Shown here in pieces: positions 39,904 through 40,043 of a stretch of DNA of 40,043 nt. The notes beneath the pieces are model-generated. The model saw only the letters and a program-made list of their open reading frames with translations. It ran no database searches and was not told where the DNA came from. Source of the DNA: DASSFZ01 sp036514635 (GTDB lineage: Bacteria > Chloroflexota > Anaerolineae > Fen-1058); the NCBI GenBank assembly GCA_036514635.1, contig DATBWU010000095.1, positions 1 through 40,043 of the forward strand, read 5' to 3'. Made by a program: the position numbers and the translations under genes. The first letter of the stretch is position 1. Each line of letters opens with the position of its first letter.

Positions 39904-40043
39904 GAGAGCGTTCGGCAATTGCCTCACGCCTATCGCCCGACGATGCCCACTCCGCTGCGCTACGGGGTGCTTCGCAAAATCGTCGGGCTAATCAAGAAAA
40001 GCCGGATCAATCCGGCTGAAGCGGCAAACAGCCTGCTTCAGCA
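39904..40043. mobile_element. Second copy of the GAGAGCGTTCGGCAATTG MITE-like element (cut by window end)
   Basis: It matches 8804 onward from the terminal repeat through the AGCCGGAT/ATCCGGCT hairpin to GCCTGCTTCAGCA. It differs by about 32 extra bases in the first hairpin loop (about 39946-39979, CCCACTCCGCTGCGC...). The right end lies beyond the window. Confidence 0.8.

Overview
The window is GC-rich bacterial DNA that most resembles a Chloroflexota (Anaerolineae-like) chromosome. The pointers are a giant exported DUF11 protein ending in the 'YLPxVLKN' tail common in Chloroflexota surface proteins, a DUF3105 protein, a eukaryote/archaea-type ProRS remnant, a TPR/HExxH membrane protein, and very heavy seeding with short hairpin repeats. 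No ribosomal RNA marker is present, so the phylum is an inference.

Layout. 1-6968 (minus strand): fragment of a polytopic GT-C-like protein, a 1555-aa DUF11/CARDB surface protein, and a second GT-C-type membrane glycosyltransferase carrying an in-frame heptamer-repeat insert. 7087-8568 (minus): BrnTA-type toxin-antitoxin pair and an alpha/beta hydrolase. 8804-11703 (minus): a MITE-like element abutting the glnA stop codon, glnA, a wrecked proS remnant, and a LOG-family gene. 11964-13977 (minus): ParB-like protein, metallophosphoesterase, MazG-like pyrophosphohydrolase. 13978-16320: candidate small RNA(s) with strong promoter and terminator signals, then metK under a SAM-I riboswitch whose P3 helix is built from inverted octamer repeats. 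16361-19295 (plus): a MITE-like element, tRNA-Val(CAC) with its own promoter and terminator, an orphan GAF-HisKA_3 sensor kinase, a membrane protein. 19481-25885 (minus): small membrane protein, sortase, methyltransferase, murJ, small membrane protein, uvrC. 26022-26557 (plus): two-gene module of a BECR/RelE-like protein plus DUF2283. 26738-31698 (minus): zinc-ribbon and membrane proteins, DUF2085, TPR-HExxH protein. 31832-39826 (plus): carotenoid-desaturase-like oxidoreductase, proline dehydrogenase, SDR, DUF3105, two DinB-like proteins, a second copy of the BECR-like/DUF2283 module, a UbiA prenyltransferase and an aldo/keto reductase.

How it fits together. Most genes are housekeeping or envelope functions: nitrogen assimilation (glnA), SAM synthesis (metK), lipid II flipping (murJ), excision repair (uvrC), cell-surface proteins (DUF11, sortase). 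They form short same-strand runs, not one pathway. The distinctive content is between and inside the genes: (i) MITE-like elements with terminal inverted repeats and target duplications, several of which sit exactly on stop codons; (ii) 7-bp and 8-bp degenerate tandem repeats, often as two inverted arms that fold into long hairpins, one invading a riboswitch helix and one a glycosyltransferase reading frame; (iii) a cloverleaf-like repeat that adds the same false N-terminus to two unrelated ORFs. The duplicated BECR-like/DUF2283 pair is the best candidate for a poorly described toxin-antitoxin-type system.
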